NCBI RefSeq assembly: GCF_900112045.1
Contig: NZ_FOJW01000001.1
Coordinates: 124,001 to 188,000 of the forward strand
Length of the DNA stretch: 64,000 nucleotides
Reading direction: 5' to 3'
Origin: Lentibacillus halodurans
GTDB taxonomy: Bacteria; Bacillota; Bacilli; Bacillales; Amphibacillaceae
This document shows positions 35,714-44,183 of the stretch, piece after piece. Each line of letters begins with the position of its first letter. Position 1 is the first letter of the stretch. Both the position numbers and the translations under genes were made by a program. The notes beneath the pieces are model-generated. The model was not told the origin of the DNA. It saw nothing but the letters and a program-made list of their open reading frames with translations, and ran no database searches.

Positions 35714-37660
35714 ATGGACTTTAAGCGGTTCAGAATCCCGTTATATATCATTGCTACGATTTTGTTCGGGATCAAAACGTATATCATGTATCGCTTTATG
35801 TTTAATTTAGAACTTGAAAACAAGATGCAGGAGTTTATCCTGTCCATCAACCCATTTGTATCTGCGTTTTTAATATTTGCTTTAAGTGTATGGTTTAAAA
35901 AGCAGTCACGCCAAATGAAGTTTTTGCGATATACTGCATTGATCGGTACACTGATATTATATTTTAACCTTGTTTTTTACCGTTCATTCAACGACTTTAT
36001 CACAGTGCCACAATTATTTCAGGCAAGCAATATGGGGGACTTGGGCTCAAGCATCCTGACACTGGTTGAAGTTTATGATGTGCTGTTTTTCCTGGATGCA
36101 GCGGTTATCTGGTATTTAAGCAGAAAGAAGCCGGAAATAATGACAGTAAGTTATCAAAAAAGCGGGAAAGTATTTGCCCTGGCAATGTCATTCCTGCTGC
36201 TTGCGGGTAACTTTTTCCTTGCTGAAATGGAGCGTCCGCAATTATTTACGCGTGCGTTTGACCGGGAATACCTTGTTAAAAACATCGGGTTGTTTAACTA
36301 TCATGTTTATGATGCTGCTGTCCATTCAAAGGCAAAAACGCAGCGTGTGTTTGCTGATGGCAATGAACTGCCGGAGATAACAGAATATGTTGATGAAGAA
36401 GTCAAAAGTGATGAAAAATCACCATTGTATGGAATAGCAGAGGATAAAAATGTTATCTTTATTTCATTGGAATCGATTCAAAGCTTTGTCATTAATAATG
36501 AAGTCAATGGTCAAGAGATAACACCATTTCTGAATAGTCTGATCGGTGATGAAAGCACGTACTACTTTGAGAATTTTTATCATCAGACACAGCAAGGAAA
36601 GACATCCGATTCAGAATTCCTGGTTGAGAATTCTCTCTATCCATTATCCCGGGGAGCTGTGTTTTTTACACATGGCGGGAATGAGTATAACGGTATGCCG
36701 GAAATTTTAGGAGAAGAGGACTATTATTCAGCTGTCTTTCATGCCAATAATAAAAGTTTCTGGAATCGTGATCAAATGTATGACAGTTTAAATCTTGACC
36801 ATTTTTATGGTGAAGAAGCCTATGAAGTGAATCAGGACAACTCTGTTGGATGGGGATTGAAGGATAAACCATTTTTTGAGCAATCTATTAAATATTTGCA
36901 ATCAATGGAACAGCCTTTTTATTCCAAGTTCATTACGCTGACTAATCATTTTCCATTTGAACTGAGTGAAGAAGACAGTTCAATTGACAAATATGACTCC
37001 AGCTCGAATACGCTGAATAATTTCTTCCCGACTGTTCGCTATATGGATGAGGCGGTCGAACAATTCTTTACCCAATTAAAAGAATCCGGGCTTTATGAGG
37101 ACTCTGTCATTATTTTGATGGGGGACCATTACGGTATCAGTGAAAATCATCATAAAGCAATGAGTGAGTATTTGGACAAAGAAGAGATTACGCCTTATGA
37201 TCATGTACAGTTACAGCGTGTACCAATGTTCATTCATATTCCGGGTCATGAAAATGGTAAAGTGATGTCTGAGGTAACAGGTCAGATTGATGTGAAGCCG
37301 ACATTACTGAATTTGCTTGGCGTACCGGCTGAAAATGATATTCAATTCGGCAATGACATGTTTATTGAAGATCGTAAAGGATATATCGGATTAAGAAATG
37401 GAGACTTTATCAGTGATGAATATATCTCAACCAGAGGTGTCTGTTATGACCGAGAATCCGGCGAACCGATAGAAACAGAAGAAAATACGGAAGAAAATAC
37501 GGAAGAAAATACCTCTGCTGAAAATCAAGTCGCTAATCCATGTGATCCAATTCAGCAAAAAGTGGAGAAAGAAATGGAACTTTCCGACAATATTATCTAT
37601 GGTGATTTGTTCCGGTTTGTAGATTTTTCCGAAAGTGAAGATGAACAAAATACTGATTAA
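35714..37660 (+). CDS. yqgS: LTA synthase family protein (YqgS-like)
   Basis: Polymerises glycerol phosphate from phosphatidylglycerol into lipoteichoic acid outside the membrane, or primes it. The 648-residue protein has five N-terminal membrane helices (to about residue 175) and an extracellular sulfatase-like domain: VIFISLESIQSF near 250 and the catalytic threonine T297 in QQGKTSDSEF, then LMGDHYGIS near 475 with metal ligands. The C-terminal tail has a repeated ENTE motif (about residues 592–603) encoded by imperfect 12-base DNA repeats. ATG 35714 follows GGGAGG. The neighbourhood (glcK–yqgS–yqgW) is that of B. subtilis yqgS, one of four LtaS paralogues. Confidence 0.92.
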   Translation: MDFKRFRIPLYIIATILFGIKTYIMYRFMFNLELENKMQEFILSINPFVSAFLIFALSVWFKKQSRQMKFLRYTALIGTLILYFNLVFYRSFNDFITVPQLFQASNMGDLGSSILTLVEVYDVLFFLDAAVIWYLSRKKPEIMTVSYQKSGKVFALAMSFLLLAGNFFLAEMERPQLFTRAFDREYLVKNIGLFNYHVYDAAVHSKAKTQRVFADGNELPEITEYVDEEVKSDEKSPLYGIAEDKNVIFISLESIQSFVINNEVNGQEITPFLNSLIGDESTYYFENFYHQTQQGKTSDSEFLVENSLYPLSRGAVFFTHGGNEYNGMPEILGEEDYYSAVFHANNKSFWNRDQMYDSLNLDHFYGEEAYEVNQDNSVGWGLKDKPFFEQSIKYLQSMEQPFYSKFITLTNHFPFELSEEDSSIDKYDSSSNTLNNFFPTVRYMDEAVEQFFTQLKESGLYEDSVIILMGDHYGISENHHKAMSEYLDKEEITPYDHVQLQRVPMFIHIPGHENGKVMSEVTGQIDVKPTLLNLLGVPAENDIQFGNDMFIEDRKGYIGLRNGDFISDEYISTRGVCYDRESGEPIETEENTEENTEENTSAENQVANPCDPIQQKVEKEMELSDNIIYGDLFRFVDFSESEDEQNTD

Positions 37661-37663
37661 GCC

Positions 37664-37697
37664 AAAAACTGATCCGGTCATCACCGGGTCAGTTTTT
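37664..37697 (+). terminator. Intrinsic terminator after yqgS
   Basis: AAAAACTGA…CC and GG…TCAGTTTTT pair, ending in a T-run. Confidence 0.8.
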
Positions 37698-37704
37698 GAA
37701 TCCA

Positions 37705-37740
37705 TGTAAAAAACTAACTGCATTCAGTTAGTTTTTTACA
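37705..37740. terminator. Bidirectional terminator, yqgS/yqgW
   Basis: TGTAAAAAACTAACTG and CAGTTAGTTTTTTACA form a perfect 16-bp stem with a 4-base loop between the converging genes, with A- and T-runs inside the stem. It overlaps the last bases of yqgW. Confidence 0.85.
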
Positions 37741-37903
37741 TGTTGCCTATTTCGGTTATAATTGTTGCGATTGAAAAGAATCCGAAGACCAATACGGTTA
37801 TTGCTGAAAAACCAAGTGCAAATAAATTTTTAATCTTGAGCTGCCGAATGACAGATACAATTGCCAGTAACGTAGCAAACAAAAAGATAATTGCCAAAAC
37901 CAT
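37736..37903 (-). CDS. yqgW: DUF2759 family small membrane protein (YqgW-like)
   Basis: This is a 55-residue protein made of two hydrophobic helices (MVLAIIFLFATLLAIVSVI and ALGFSAITVLVFGFFSIA) joined by RQLKIKNL. It matches the small DUF2759 family and the yqgW position. The start at 37903 is chosen because AAGGAGG lies just before it on the minus strand; upstream in-frame ATGs add non-hydrophobic residues. Function unknown. Confidence 0.75.
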   Translation of the reverse strand: MVLAIIFLFATLLAIVSVIRQLKIKNLFALGFSAITVLVFGFFSIATIITEIGNM

Positions 37904-38057
37904 TTGTAACACATCCTCCTTATAAATATGGCACATGAAACTTATCTGTATTATTATGTAAACAGCTGTTTTCTATACTTATTTTATAGTATAAAATGAT
38001 TTTTGTCGAGGTATATCCATATGAATTCAGCAACTATTTATGAATGGAGGACTCATG

Positions 38058-38684
38058 ATGAAGGTAAAAACTCTACCAGCAGGACCATTAGGAACGAATT
38101 GTTATATTGTACATCATGGTGAACATGCTTTAATTGTTGATCCTGGCGGGGATGCTGAAAAAGTAATTCATTATTTAACCGAAGAGGAACTAGATGCGAA
38201 AGCTATTTTGTTAACACATGCGCATTTTGATCATATAGGGGCTGTTGATGAACTAAGATCTTATGACAACCTGGACGTTTACCTGCACGAAAATGAAGCA
38301 GCATGGCTGGAAGATCCAAAGTTGAATGGATCCTTATTATTTCTTGGGAATGAAATCGAAGTGAAACGTGCGGAGTATCAGTTAAGTGCCGGTAAAATGC
38401 AAATAAGTTCTTTTTCATTTGAAATCATCCATACGCCCGGACATTCACCGGGAAGTGTGAGTTTTATATTCCACGAACATGAATTTGTGATTAGTGGAGA
38501 CGTACTGTTCAACCAGGGGATTGGCCGGACCGATTTGCCTGGCGGCGACATCAAACAGCTTGAGCAGAGTATATGTGATTCCCTTTATAAACTGCCCGAT
38601 ACCTATACTGTATATCCAGGCCATGGATCAAAAACAACAATCAGGAATGAAAAGCAGAGCAATCCCTTTTTTCCGCGAAAATGA
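38058..38684 (+). CDS. yqgX: MBL-fold metallo-hydrolase (YqgX-like, glyoxalase II family)
   Basis: This is a 208-residue metallo-beta-lactamase-fold hydrolase. The dinuclear-metal motif H54-A-H56-F-D58-H59 (LTHAHFDHIG) is intact, with further ligands in HTPGHSPGS and FSGDVLF-like ISGDVLFNQGIGR and the final YPGHGSKT. Family members hydrolyse thioesters such as S-lactoyl-bacillithiol; the exact substrate is not determined from sequence. ATG 38058 (7 bases after GGAGG) is preferred to ATG 38055. The gene order yqgW–yqgX–yqgY is conserved in Bacillaceae. Confidence 0.9.
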   Translation: MKVKTLPAGPLGTNCYIVHHGEHALIVDPGGDAEKVIHYLTEEELDAKAILLTHAHFDHIGAVDELRSYDNLDVYLHENEAAWLEDPKLNGSLLFLGNEIEVKRAEYQLSAGKMQISSFSFEIIHTPGHSPGSVSFIFHEHEFVISGDVLFNQGIGRTDLPGGDIKQLEQSICDSLYKLPDTYTVYPGHGSKTTIRNEKQSNPFFPRK

Positions 38685-38714
38685 AATGTCAGCCATAGAT
38701 TATGGCTGACATTT
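38684..38714 (+). terminator. Hairpin at the end of yqgX
   Basis: A perfect 14-bp stem AAATGTCAGCCATA/TATGGCTGACATTT with a 3-base loop starts at the last base of the stop codon. No T-run follows on the plus strand, so termination would be imperfect. Confidence 0.6.
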
Positions 38715-38822
38715 AGGGGGGATGTGCTCTGCTCTTTTGTTGGTTAGGGATAAAAGTTAAGCTAATACCACCAGTATATATGCATGCTTAACAACATGTC
38801 AACAGTAAAAATCAAAAAAAGA

Positions 38823-38859
38823 AAAAAACCCTGCAAATTTTATGTAGGCAGAGTTTTTT
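38823..38859 (-). terminator. Terminator of yqgY
   Basis: Plus-strand AAAACCCTGC and GCAGAGTTTT pair with one mismatch, with an A-run on the left and T-run on the right; it can serve both directions and lies just after the minus-strand yqgY stop. Confidence 0.7.
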
Positions 38860-38880
38860 CATCATATGAATGACTTGCTA

Positions 38881-39123
38881 CTAATGTCCGAATCCTGGTA
38901 CTAAAATAAATTCTGAATACCAGGTGAATCCAACAAAAAATATGGTACAATAAGCCCCGAATAAATACATATACATACGTTCAGATAATTTCAGATAGCT
39001 TACTGCCAGGAAAAATGCCGTTTGGACCAGAAACAGCAATGCTACGTTAATCATGTCTCCCACGTAAAACATTACGGTGAATATACCTGTCCAAAAGGCA
39101 AGGACTCGAAACATTCGATCCAT
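38881..39123 (-). CDS. yqgY: DUF2626 family small membrane protein (YqgY-like)
   Basis: This is an 80-residue protein with two to three hydrophobic helices (VLAFWTGIFTVMFYVGDM, VALLFLVQTAFFLAVSYL and MYLFGAYCTIFFVGF) ending WYSEFILVPGFGH. The MDRMFRVLAFWTGIF start fits DUF2626/YqgY of Bacillaceae, of unknown function. AAAGGAGGGG lies just before the start on the minus strand. Monocistronic. Confidence 0.82.
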   Translation of the reverse strand: MDRMFRVLAFWTGIFTVMFYVGDMINVALLFLVQTAFFLAVSYLKLSERMYMYLFGAYCTIFFVGFTWYSEFILVPGFGH

Positions 39124-39405
39124 GTTTTCCCCTCCTTTAGTAACCTTATAGAAGTTATTATAAACGACCTGACGAATAATGTAAATGAATCATGCTAAAC
39201 AATTGAACGTTTTGTCCATGCAAGTGGATTTCTGCATCAATTGAACTTAAAGTTGGTTACTTTTAATCCTTGTTCTGCTTCATTCACCTCACGATCGTTT
39301 ATTGTCATGAAATCAAAAACGACCGTGAAATGGATGGATTGGAGTATTTGTTAAAAATTGTACACAACTGATCCGCAGATATAGAATATCACGGTATGGT
39401 GATTT
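39124..39405. other. Intergenic region between yqgY and comGG
   Basis: No gene is seen. An imperfect 11-bp inverted repeat (CACGATCGTTT near 39290 and AAACGACCGTG near 39317, one G·T) and a small ATCAC/GTGAT hairpin directly after the comGG stop may help to end the comG transcript; neither has a clear T-run. Confidence 0.35.
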
Positions 39406-39792
39406 TTATTCAGGCTTAAGTTTTATCCGGTTGATGATACTATGGGTTATTCCAGTATCTGTCTGAATCGTGAAAAACAAATGATACTGCAGTTCGCTTA
39501 GTTCAGCATATTCAATAAGAACATTCCCATATGGAAATACATATGACATCGTGCTATTTGATTCGTTTTGATTGAATATATCTTCCTTAAACTGCATCCG
39601 TGCCATTTGGAATAATGTTTCAATCTTCAATTGCTCTGACTGGTTGTGTGTGATGCGAATTTCATCCTGATATAAATGAACATTTGCTGTAACGATAATG
39701 ATCGCTAATGCGATGACGAACAGAACGTAGGGGAGAACAAATCCTCGCTGGTTAATTGTAGTCAACAATGATTTTTTCAAATTGATCACCAT
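39406..39792 (-). CDS. comGG: Competence pseudopilus protein ComGG
   Basis: Minor pseudopilin of the DNA-uptake pseudopilus. The 128-residue protein has a short N-terminal leader followed by GFVLPYVLFVIALAIIIVT, a type-IV-pilin-like hydrophobic helix (about residues 17–35), and a poorly conserved C-terminal domain. It overlaps comGF by 41 bases and is the last gene of the comG operon. It lacks the canonical leader-peptidase motif, as known for ComGG. Confidence 0.85.
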   Translation of the reverse strand: MVINLKKSLLTTINQRGFVLPYVLFVIALAIIIVTANVHLYQDEIRITHNQSEQLKIETLFQMARMQFKEDIFNQNESNSTMSYVFPYGNVLIEYAELSELQYHLFFTIQTDTGITHSIINRIKLKPE

Positions 39793-40201
39793 TTAAAGTT
39801 ATTATAGATGCGTGCAGGCCGTATGAAGATGCTGTGAAATGAACATCCCGGACATTGCGTAAGTATATTTCGAATCCCGTACCATCAAGCCGTCTTATAA
39901 TTTGATCATCATACTGCTCCAGTGTAACGGTTGATTCATCTGGCTGTAATAGTGTTATATTAGAAGATTCAACATTGATCTCGACAGCCCTGATGACTTC
40001 ATCACGCAAAAAGAAGAAGAATTGCTGGACTGATAACTGGTCATAGCTGGAGGTAAAATCGACTGTTTTGATCAGATAGGTGGTAAAAGGAATGGTCATA
40101 AATATGATGCTGATCGCTAAAAACATTGAAATGAATGTAAATCCTTTTTCATTTGTCCGGATTTCCGTATAAACAGAATTGGTCTGTTTTATTTTTAGCA
40201 T
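39752..40201 (-). CDS. comGF: Competence protein ComGF
   Basis: This is a 149-residue membrane-anchored minor component of the competence pseudopilus. NEKGFTFISMFLAISIIFMTIPF near residues 17–40 is a pilin-like helix with GFT in place of the usual GFTLIE. Downstream sequence (EQYDDQIIRRLDGTGFEIYL) resembles the ComGF family. It overlaps comGE by 53 bases and comGG by 41, so translation is coupled. Confidence 0.85.
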   Translation of the reverse strand: MLKIKQTNSVYTEIRTNEKGFTFISMFLAISIIFMTIPFTTYLIKTVDFTSSYDQLSVQQFFFFLRDEVIRAVEINVESSNITLLQPDESTVTLEQYDDQIIRRLDGTGFEIYLRNVRDVHFTASSYGLHASIITLNGDQFEKIIVDYN

Positions 40202-40490
40202 TGTTCCAGATTACACATCCTTTCAGTAAATTGTCCTCAGATGTAAACCGGAATTCAGCCTCAGATCCATTTACCATTTTGAACCAACGCTGGGGGAGGT
40301 TATTTTCTTCCTCCCATATAAAAGGCTGCAGTTCACTGTGCAATTCGTTGGTCATGATTCTTTTTTGCTTCAGACTTTCCCGCTCGTTCAGCAAAAGATT
40401 TGTGGCCGGGATCAAGGTTGTAATGATCATCATGAGAAGACTTGCTGCCACAAGAGATTCAATCAGTGAAAAGCCTTTACTGTTTCGCAA
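40149..40490 (-). CDS. comGE: Competence pseudopilin-like ComGE
   Basis: This is a 113-residue minor pseudopilin with the prepilin motif KGFSLIESLVAASLLMMIIT right at the N-terminus (cleavage before F by ComC expected). I place the start at TTG 40490, behind AAAGGACGG, because longer in-frame upstream sequence runs back into comGD in another frame. It overlaps comGD by 14 bases. Contains the pilin-like E five residues after the cleavage site. Confidence 0.82.
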   Translation of the reverse strand: MRNSKGFSLIESLVAASLLMMIITTLIPATNLLLNERESLKQKRIMTNELHSELQPFIWEEENNLPQRWFKMVNGSEAEFRFTSEDNLLKGCVIWNNAKNKTDQFCLYGNPDK

Positions 40491-40902
40491 AGTAGCACCG
40501 TCCTTTCCCCAGTGGACAAACAACACTATACTTGTTGGCTGATGTCTGGATGGCAAATGTACCCGGTTCCCGGATTGTTCCATCTTTATTGAATGAAATG
40601 GTTGGCAATATACGGGGATCAATTTCCCACCCTTCAGGTACTTCCCGTTCCTGGATGATGGAATGATTTTTTTTAATAACATAATGTTTCTGATCAGGAA
40701 ATGTCATCCGGTAATTCGTTCGGGAATTGTAGGACATCGTTTGCATATACAATAGATCCATCTCAAGCGTGTAAAGAAAACTTTCCTCCGTCTTTTTATC
40801 AAGCACCGAAAAATGAATCGGTGCGCTGATAAGAATTAGGAGAGACAAAACGCTCAGAACGAAAAGCACCTCTATAAGGGTGAATCCGTTACGGTATATC
40901 AT
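40477..40902 (-). CDS. comGD: Competence pseudopilin ComGD
   Basis: This is a 141-residue minor pseudopilin with N-terminal NGFTLIEVLFVLSVLSLLIL (cleavage between G and F). The ATG at 40902 lies 4 bases after the comGC stop; an ATG at 40929 inside comGC is in frame but lacks an SD. The C-terminal part is a soluble pilin-like head (ISFNKDGTIREPGTFAI). Confidence 0.86.
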   Translation of the reverse strand: MIYRNGFTLIEVLFVLSVLSLLILISAPIHFSVLDKKTEESFLYTLEMDLLYMQTMSYNSRTNYRMTFPDQKHYVIKKNHSIIQEREVPEGWEIDPRILPTISFNKDGTIREPGTFAIQTSANKYSVVCPLGKGRCYFAKQ

Positions 40903-40906
40903 TTTT

Positions 40907-41206
40907 CTATGAAACCTTGCCACTATCATCGACGTTTAATTCTTTACCGTCCGGACATGCTTTCTGATCTTCGGTTATATAGCCCGCTGATTCTAATTGA
41001 GTCAAACTGCTTGGGTATCTATTTTCCTCTATATAGTAGGCATCCACTTGCGCCTGTACAACACTGATTAAGGCACTGCATCCCTTATCGTGAACTTCCT
41101 CACTTTTATCACTGAGGTTCGGAACAATTAGGATGATCAGCACTGAAATAATCATCAGAACGATCAGCATTTCGATTAATGTGAAGGCTCGCTCATTTTT
41201 GAACAT
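40907..41206 (-). CDS. comGC: Major competence pseudopilin ComGC
   Basis: The main subunit of the competence pseudopilus that pulls DNA to the membrane. It has 99 residues, with ERAFTLIEMLIVLMIISVLI near the N-terminus; the residue before the F is alanine rather than the usual glycine of the prepilin site (see findings). Cysteines near C37 and C86 (KGCSAL, KACPDG) correspond to the disulphide pair known for ComGC. The ATG at 41206 follows AAAGGAGATGG; longer in-frame starts overlap comGB. Confidence 0.92.
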   Translation of the reverse strand: MFKNERAFTLIEMLIVLMIISVLIILIVPNLSDKSEEVHDKGCSALISVVQAQVDAYYIEENRYPSSLTQLESAGYITEDQKACPDGKELNVDDSGKVS

Positions 41207-41223
41207 TGATTCCATCTCCTTTT

Positions 41224-42279
41224 TCAAATCGTATTGATTAGTTGGAACATCGGCCACATAAGCGCCATGTAGATAAAGATAATCAGACCAGCCAATATCA
41301 AAAAGAAAATCGGCTGGATATACGTAATAGCTTTCATGATTTTACGGTGCATTTCTTCAGTCTGAAATTCTGCGTAAATGGACAAGTCTTTTTCCAATGC
41401 TTCTGTATCTGCATTTTTTTGAAACATGGCGGAAATTTGTTTGTCGATAAGTGGTAAATTGGCCAATAAATTTGTTACATAAATTCCTCTGGATAATTCT
41501 GCCGTCAAAAGGGAGGCGTAGTAAGCAAGAATCGGCTGTTTTTTCTGGCTGGACATATTCACTAAAATTTCCTTAATGGATAATCCTGTCGTTAGTAAGG
41601 AACTGAGGTGGGATGCAAACAGAAACGAGATTTCCATTCTTTTGTATTGGCGGTAAAGCGGGATCATATTATAAAACTTGATTTGTTTGTCAATACTTAC
41701 TTTTTTTCGATTGAATTGCCATATTAGAAATCCGACACTAAGAATAAGACAGAGAATCACGACAAATTGTTCTGCGAAGTCAATGAGTGTGATTGTCAGC
41801 ATAACGGTTGAAGCTGTTTCTGCACTGTTTTGAAACAAGTCGATGAACGAAGGAAGTACCGACTGTTTAACAAAATATAAAAGCAGCGCAAATACAACTA
41901 GCAGTATTAAAGGATATCGTGCTGATTCTCGGAATTTTTTCATATAAAGCATACGCAGCTCGAACATGGTGATACATTTTTCAATACTGGACAGCAGATC
42001 TCCATTACTGCGTACAAAATACAAATATGCTGTAATGGCTTGATTGAAATGAACGCGTTCCAGTGCCTCATCAAAGTGGCTGCCGGATTTAAGGGAAGTC
42101 ATAACGGAGGAGGCAATTGATTTAAGCTGGTTATCCCATTGAATCATTTCCAATGCCTCAATAATGGGGTATCCGTTGTTTAATAACCGATGCAGACGAT
42201 GTAAAAATCGTAATTGCAGCTCTTTTTTAGGGGAGTTATTTACCCGCTGCCAAAAATGCCTCTTCTGCGATAAATCCAT
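41224..42279 (-). CDS. comGB: Competence pseudopilus membrane protein ComGB
   Basis: Polytopic membrane platform of the competence pseudopilus, of the GspF/PilC family, 351 residues. Two T2SSF domains are seen, with helices near residues 120 (YPLILLVVFALLLYFVKQ), 170–190 (FVVILCLILSVGFLIW) and at the C-terminus (YIQPIFFLILAGLIIFIYMA). ATG 42279 follows GAAAGG; it overlaps the end of comGA by 44 bases. It links the ComGA ATPase to the pilin fibre. Confidence 0.92.
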   Translation of the reverse strand: MDLSQKRHFWQRVNNSPKKELQLRFLHRLHRLLNNGYPIIEALEMIQWDNQLKSIASSVMTSLKSGSHFDEALERVHFNQAITAYLYFVRSNGDLLSSIEKCITMFELRMLYMKKFRESARYPLILLVVFALLLYFVKQSVLPSFIDLFQNSAETASTVMLTITLIDFAEQFVVILCLILSVGFLIWQFNRKKVSIDKQIKFYNMIPLYRQYKRMEISFLFASHLSSLLTTGLSIKEILVNMSSQKKQPILAYYASLLTAELSRGIYVTNLLANLPLIDKQISAMFQKNADTEALEKDLSIYAEFQTEEMHRKIMKAITYIQPIFFLILAGLIIFIYMALMWPMFQLINTI

Positions 42280-43252
42280 AGGCAAAAGCCTTCTTTCGTA
42301 AATGATCGAATGTGTGAAAATGTTTCATGGATTGCATATTCCCTCCATTAATAATATGTTCCAAAAGATGGCCATCCAACAGCTCCATGATCGCAGCACG
42401 TCTTGTAACATGCTGATTGTGTTCGACCGGAACCAGTTGGAGAGCCGCGACTGCTATTAATGATTGTTTCAGATCTGAAGTATTCATCCCCATTTCAAGT
42501 AAACGATGAATGGTGCCTGCTGCATTTTTAGCATGTAACGTACTTAACACAAGGTGTCCTGTCAGTGAAGCATCAAATGCAAATTCTGCCGTGAACCGAT
42601 CCCTGATTTCTCCAATCATAAGGATATCCGGATCATGCCGGAGAGCAGCTTTTAGTCCGATCTGATACGTCATCCCCGCTTTTTCATTCACTTGTACCTG
42701 TAAAATGTCGCTGATCTCTTTTTCAATCGGATCCTCCAATGTGATTGTCTGGTATGACTTTTCCTCCAGAATGGCCTGCAGCAATGCATATAAAGTAGTG
42801 GTTTTCCCACTGCCAGTTGGACCTGTCAGCAGGATAATGCCGTTTTTATTGGTAATCCATTTCTTCAGTTTTTTCAATTGATTGGGAAAAAGAAAAAGTT
42901 GATCAAGTGTCAGGTTGTTTTCCTGCGGGAGTATACGTATTGCCAGACTTTCTGTTTGGCTGACCGGAAGTGTGGATAATCGCAATGCATAACGGTGGTT
43001 GAGCTGTTTATGGATAATGGTGCCATTTTGGGGTTTACGGACTTCACCTATATCCATTCCTGATGTAAACTTATAGTACGTGAGCAATAATTGGTATTGG
43101 TTTATTGGGATGGTCTTGTGAAGTGTCCGCTTTCCAAATACACGGAAGTAGATGCTGACCTGATCGGAGAAAGGGTAGAAGTGAATATCCGAAGCATTGG
43201 CGTTAATAGCGGATTGCAGCAGTGTTTCAGATAATCTTGAAGCTGTGTCCAA
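42236..43252 (-). CDS. comGA: Competence pseudopilus assembly ATPase ComGA
   Basis: Cytoplasmic GspE/PilB-type ATPase that powers pseudopilus assembly. Motifs are Walker A GPTGSGKTT near residue 128, ITLEDPIE, the Asp box GEIRDRFTAEFAFDASLTGH and the His box LSTLHAKNAAG. I place the start at TTG 43252 (338 residues): it follows a near-perfect SD AAAGGAGGTGA and aligns with the start of B. subtilis ComGA before ASDIHF. An in-frame ATG at 43297 with its own GGGAGGAG would add 15 residues. First gene of the minus-strand comG operon; an AT-rich region before it could bind ComK, but no clear K-box was found. Confidence 0.92.
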   Translation of the reverse strand: MDTASRLSETLLQSAINANASDIHFYPFSDQVSIYFRVFGKRTLHKTIPINQYQLLLTYYKFTSGMDIGEVRKPQNGTIIHKQLNHRYALRLSTLPVSQTESLAIRILPQENNLTLDQLFLFPNQLKKLKKWITNKNGIILLTGPTGSGKTTTLYALLQAILEEKSYQTITLEDPIEKEISDILQVQVNEKAGMTYQIGLKAALRHDPDILMIGEIRDRFTAEFAFDASLTGHLVLSTLHAKNAAGTIHRLLEMGMNTSDLKQSLIAVAALQLVPVEHNQHVTRRAAIMELLDGHLLEHIINGGNMQSMKHFHTFDHLRKKAFAYGFIAEEAFLAAGK

Positions 43253-43354
43253 TCCATATGTCACCTCCTTTATTAGATTATATTCGACATATTTCATAAA
43301 ACTCCTCCCGATTTTCGAAAAAAATTTAAAAATATTTAAAGGTAGGTTAAAGAC

Positions 43355-43849
43355 TTGAAAACACTTTATTTAATTGGATTTATGGGTAGTGGGAAAAGTA
43401 CAGTCGGGGAACTGTTGCATTATGATTTAGGTATTTCTTATTTGGATACTGATCAAATGGTTGTTGAAAAATATGGGGAAATAGCAGCTATATTTCAACA
43501 GGAAGGTGAAGACAAATTTCGTGATTATGAAACAGAAATGCTGACCAAAACATCACCTGAGAATTATATAGTATCAACAGGCGGAGGAATTGTGGAACGA
43601 GAGGAAAATATGGCCTTCATGAAAAATAATGGGCGGATCATATACTTGGATACATCCTTTGCACAAATTGCTGACCGGCTTGGGAATGACCCGTCCAGAC
43701 CATTGTGGCGTAAAAATCAAAAAGACAAACAGAAGCTGTATCAGCGCCGGGCAAAGTGGTATCGTCAATTGGCAGATTTTACTGTTATGACAGATCAAAA
43801 ATCACCAGAAGACATTGCAGGCGAAATCCTTAAGATATTAGAACACTAA
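43355..43849 (+). CDS. aroK: Shikimate kinase
   Basis: Phosphorylates shikimate at O3, the fifth step towards chorismate. The 164-residue protein has Walker A GFMGSGKST at residues 8–16, the shikimate-binding D-T-D motif (LDTDQMV near 33), FRDYE near 55, GGG at STGGGIV near 76, and the R-x-x-x-R lid (DPSRPLWR). The start is TTG 43355 behind AAAGGTAGG; no ATG is close. It is divergent from comG. aroQ at 58 kb belongs to the same pathway. Confidence 0.94.
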   Translation: MKTLYLIGFMGSGKSTVGELLHYDLGISYLDTDQMVVEKYGEIAAIFQQEGEDKFRDYETEMLTKTSPENYIVSTGGGIVEREENMAFMKNNGRIIYLDTSFAQIADRLGNDPSRPLWRKNQKDKQKLYQRRAKWYRQLADFTVMTDQKSPEDIAGEILKILEH

Positions 43850-43970
43850 GACGTTCTGTGTGTCGAAACACCCCATTTAAGTAAAGTTTTCACATTAACC
43901 TGAACGTGTATGATTTTTACTTACATCGGACATACTATCGTAACAAAATTATACAGGATAGGTGTTGCTC

Positions 43971-44150
43971 ATGTCGTTAAATGATTATATCAAATACCTC
44001 ACGCAGCAGATCACATCCTATATCGATACACCGATTGAGGAAAAAAGGGAAAAAAGATTAAAAAACAAAGAAGTTCCGCCAGTATATTCCAACAGGTGGC
44101 TGGGGGTATTGCCATTTGCATTTAAGGTGGCAAAAAAGAAAACCGATTGA
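43971..44150 (+). CDS. yqzE: YqzE family small protein
   Basis: This is a 59-residue, strongly basic protein, MSLNDYIKYLTQQITSYIDT at the start then PIEEKREKRLKNKE, ending RWLGVLPFAFKVAKKKTD. It matches the YqzE family found next to comG in Bacillaceae, of unknown function. ATG 43971 follows ATAGGTG; a GTG nine bases upstream is in frame. No motif gives a function. Confidence 0.82.
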   Translation: MSLNDYIKYLTQQITSYIDTPIEEKREKRLKNKEVPPVYSNRWLGVLPFAFKVAKKKTD

Positions 44151-44183
44151 CAGGCTCACAAAAAGTGAAGCCTGTATTTTTAT
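44149..44183 (+). terminator. Terminator after yqzE
   Basis: ACAGGCTCAC pairs with GTGAAGCCTGT (one bulge) followed by ATTTTT. It overlaps the 3' end of the convergent yqhG. Confidence 0.75.

Noticed and set aside
40153-40542. Plus-strand 129-codon ORF opposite comGE/comGD
   Set aside because: It is the antisense of two well-supported pseudopilin genes and has no family features.
43253-43354. ComK boxes before comGA
   Set aside because: The region is AT-rich, but no clear pair of AAAA-N5-TTTT boxes at proper spacing was found.
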